Part shown: positions 62,986 to 64,000 of the stretch, piece after piece
How positions within the stretch are numbered: position 1 is the first letter of the stretch
Layout: each line of letters starts with the position of its first letter
Source of the DNA: Diphasiastrum complanatum
Taxonomy: Eukaryota > Streptophyta > Lycopodiopsida > Lycopodiales > Lycopodiaceae
Direction: 5' to 3'
NCBI GenBank assembly: GCA_029204225.1
Contig: CM055104.1
Span: 22,764,189 to 22,828,188 of the forward strand
DNA: 64,000 nt
Notes under the pieces: model-generated
The model's database searches: none
What the model was told of the DNA's origin: nothing
The model's input: only the letters and a program-made list of their open reading frames with translations
Translations under genes and position numbers: made by a program

Positions 62986-63616
62986 TGTGAAAGATTTCAG
63001 ATCCTTAAGATCCAATCTACTTGAATGATCTTTGGTTAGAAAGAGCAATACACTACCAATCTCACCAATGTAGAAAAATCAGCATCTACACACAAATTGA
63101 GATACAAACACCAATAGAACTTGATCAAACTTGAATGAAATGATTATGTATTGTTGTTTTCCATAAAAAACCAGCAAGCTAATGTATTTCACACATGTTG
63201 ATCCAAAATAACAAATATAGATCATTCTACACATAGAATTGCAAGCAATCACCAAGATAGTGCACCAATGGATAGTAGAACCCAAGAGAACCATGTATAA
63301 GCATGAAATGAGATAGAGAAGAGATAAGATTACTCTCTCCACGAGTTATATCCTTTTATAACAGGTCCAAACCCTATTTGGCCACTTGGCTTTCCCACCA
63401 AAATGCTAACCCTACTAATTTTGGGTCTAGATTCAATGTACCTGGCTATTCAAATTGAACCTAACTTTCCCACACTTTCAAAAAGTGTTTATTCAAATGA
63501 ATTTTAGACTAATGAACTTTGAAAACTCAACCTCTAAGTCTAAAACAAGTTTTGGCCTCAATATGCCAAATATGGAATTATTGCAAAATGTGATGAAACT
63601 AGTTGAATCTTTCACA
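62986..63616 (-). repeat. 3' LTR of a minus-strand Copia
   Basis: 631 bp with inverted ends TGTGAAAGATT and AATCTTTCACA. On the minus strand it is preceded by a purine-rich GAAGAGAGAG at the end of the RNase H frame. The left flank ACAAT (62981-62985) would be one copy of the target duplication. Confidence 0.75.
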
Positions 63617-64000
63617 CTCTCTCTTCAACTAGTTTTAGCATAGATTTTGATAATACTCCAAGTGAAGTCCTATGCTTCATGAACAAGTCTTTTCCCAATG
63701 CTTTGGTGAAGATATCAGCTACATATTCCCTTGAAGACACATGTTGAAGCTCCACCTCCTTTGCAATGACTCGCTCCCTCACAAAATGATATTGTATCTC
63801 AATATGCTTGCTCCTAGCATGAAAGATAGGATTGGATGCCATTCTTTGGGCTGATTGATTGTCACAAAAGATGATTGGGCTCTATGAGAAATCCATCAAG
63901 TAAAGATCCTTGATCATCCTCTTGATCCATACCATCTCCTTTGTGCAATGTGTAAGAGCTTTGTACTCGGTCTCACTAGATGACAATGGGATAGTGGCTT
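63612..64000 (-). pseudogene. Copia RNase H, C-terminal part, runs off the window
   Basis: Minus-strand reading from the right edge gives SSSETEYKALTHCTKEMVWI (RNase H core), a stop near 63882, then FCDNQSAQRMASNPIFHARS, HIEIQYHFVRERVIAKEVEL and EYVADIFTKALGKDLFMKHR, the Copia ending, closing at 63612. It is related to but distinct from the frame at 45804-46625. Confidence 0.9.

Noticed and set aside
711-64000. CRISPR arrays, operons, plasmid or phage genes
   Set aside because: None present; direct repeats here are LTRs, tandem duplications or satellites and the gene has spliceosomal introns.

Overview
This is nuclear DNA of a land plant. It holds one intact protein-coding gene with spliceosomal introns, set in a dense, nested bed of LTR retrotransposons. 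Six of the gene's seven introns are 0.9 to 4.4 kb and several contain transposable elements. With the old, layered insertions around it, that points to a large, repeat-rich genome (fern, lycophyte or gymnosperm type). The species cannot be fixed from the sequence, and nothing looks bacterial, plastid or mitochondrial.

Layout. 1-10.9 kb: a decayed plus-strand Copia element. A 5.2 kb non-autonomous LTR element (4323-9522) is inserted in its reverse transcriptase, and an oppositely oriented copy of its LTR with a primer-binding site lies at 442-710. 11.6-12.7 kb: a second, badly decayed Copia pol. 13.9 kb: a 189 bp palindromic MITE-like element. 15.12-35.49 kb: an eight-exon gene for a protein with an R3H-like and a C-terminal G-patch domain (yeast Sqs1/Pfa1-like, Arabidopsis At3g09850-like). 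The exons join in frame to a 788-residue protein, and intron 1 is best read as a GC-AG intron. Its introns hold Gypsy and Copia remnants, tandem repeats, an antisense hAT transposase gene with its own introns, and a tRNA-derived SINE. 35.5-40.5 kb: no gene; dispersed and low-complexity repeats.

40.5-50.6 kb: a Tat-like Gypsy remnant interrupted by a 4.0 kb internally deleted Copia element (43423-47396, AATGA target duplication) and a minus-strand Gypsy deletion derivative (about 48448-50092, ATCTT duplication). 50.6-53.8 kb: a minus-strand chromovirus (Gypsy with chromodomain). 53.9-63.0 kb: a plus-strand Tat-like Gypsy with gag, protease, RT, RNase H and integrase in order. It carries an inversion of about 0.44 kb inside RT and two extra coding regions after integrase, one antisense and one sense with coiled-coil sequence. 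63.0-64.0 kb: the 3' end of a minus-strand Copia with its LTR.

Only the G-patch/R3H gene looks functional. Every retroelement pol has stops, frameshifts, deletions or inversions. The most unusual features are the family link between the non-autonomous element at 4.3-9.5 kb and the Gypsy at 53.9-63 kb (shared leader, amplified 151 bp leader repeat in the former), the inverted RT block, the extra ORFs, and the GC-AG intron. I found no convincing wholly new system.
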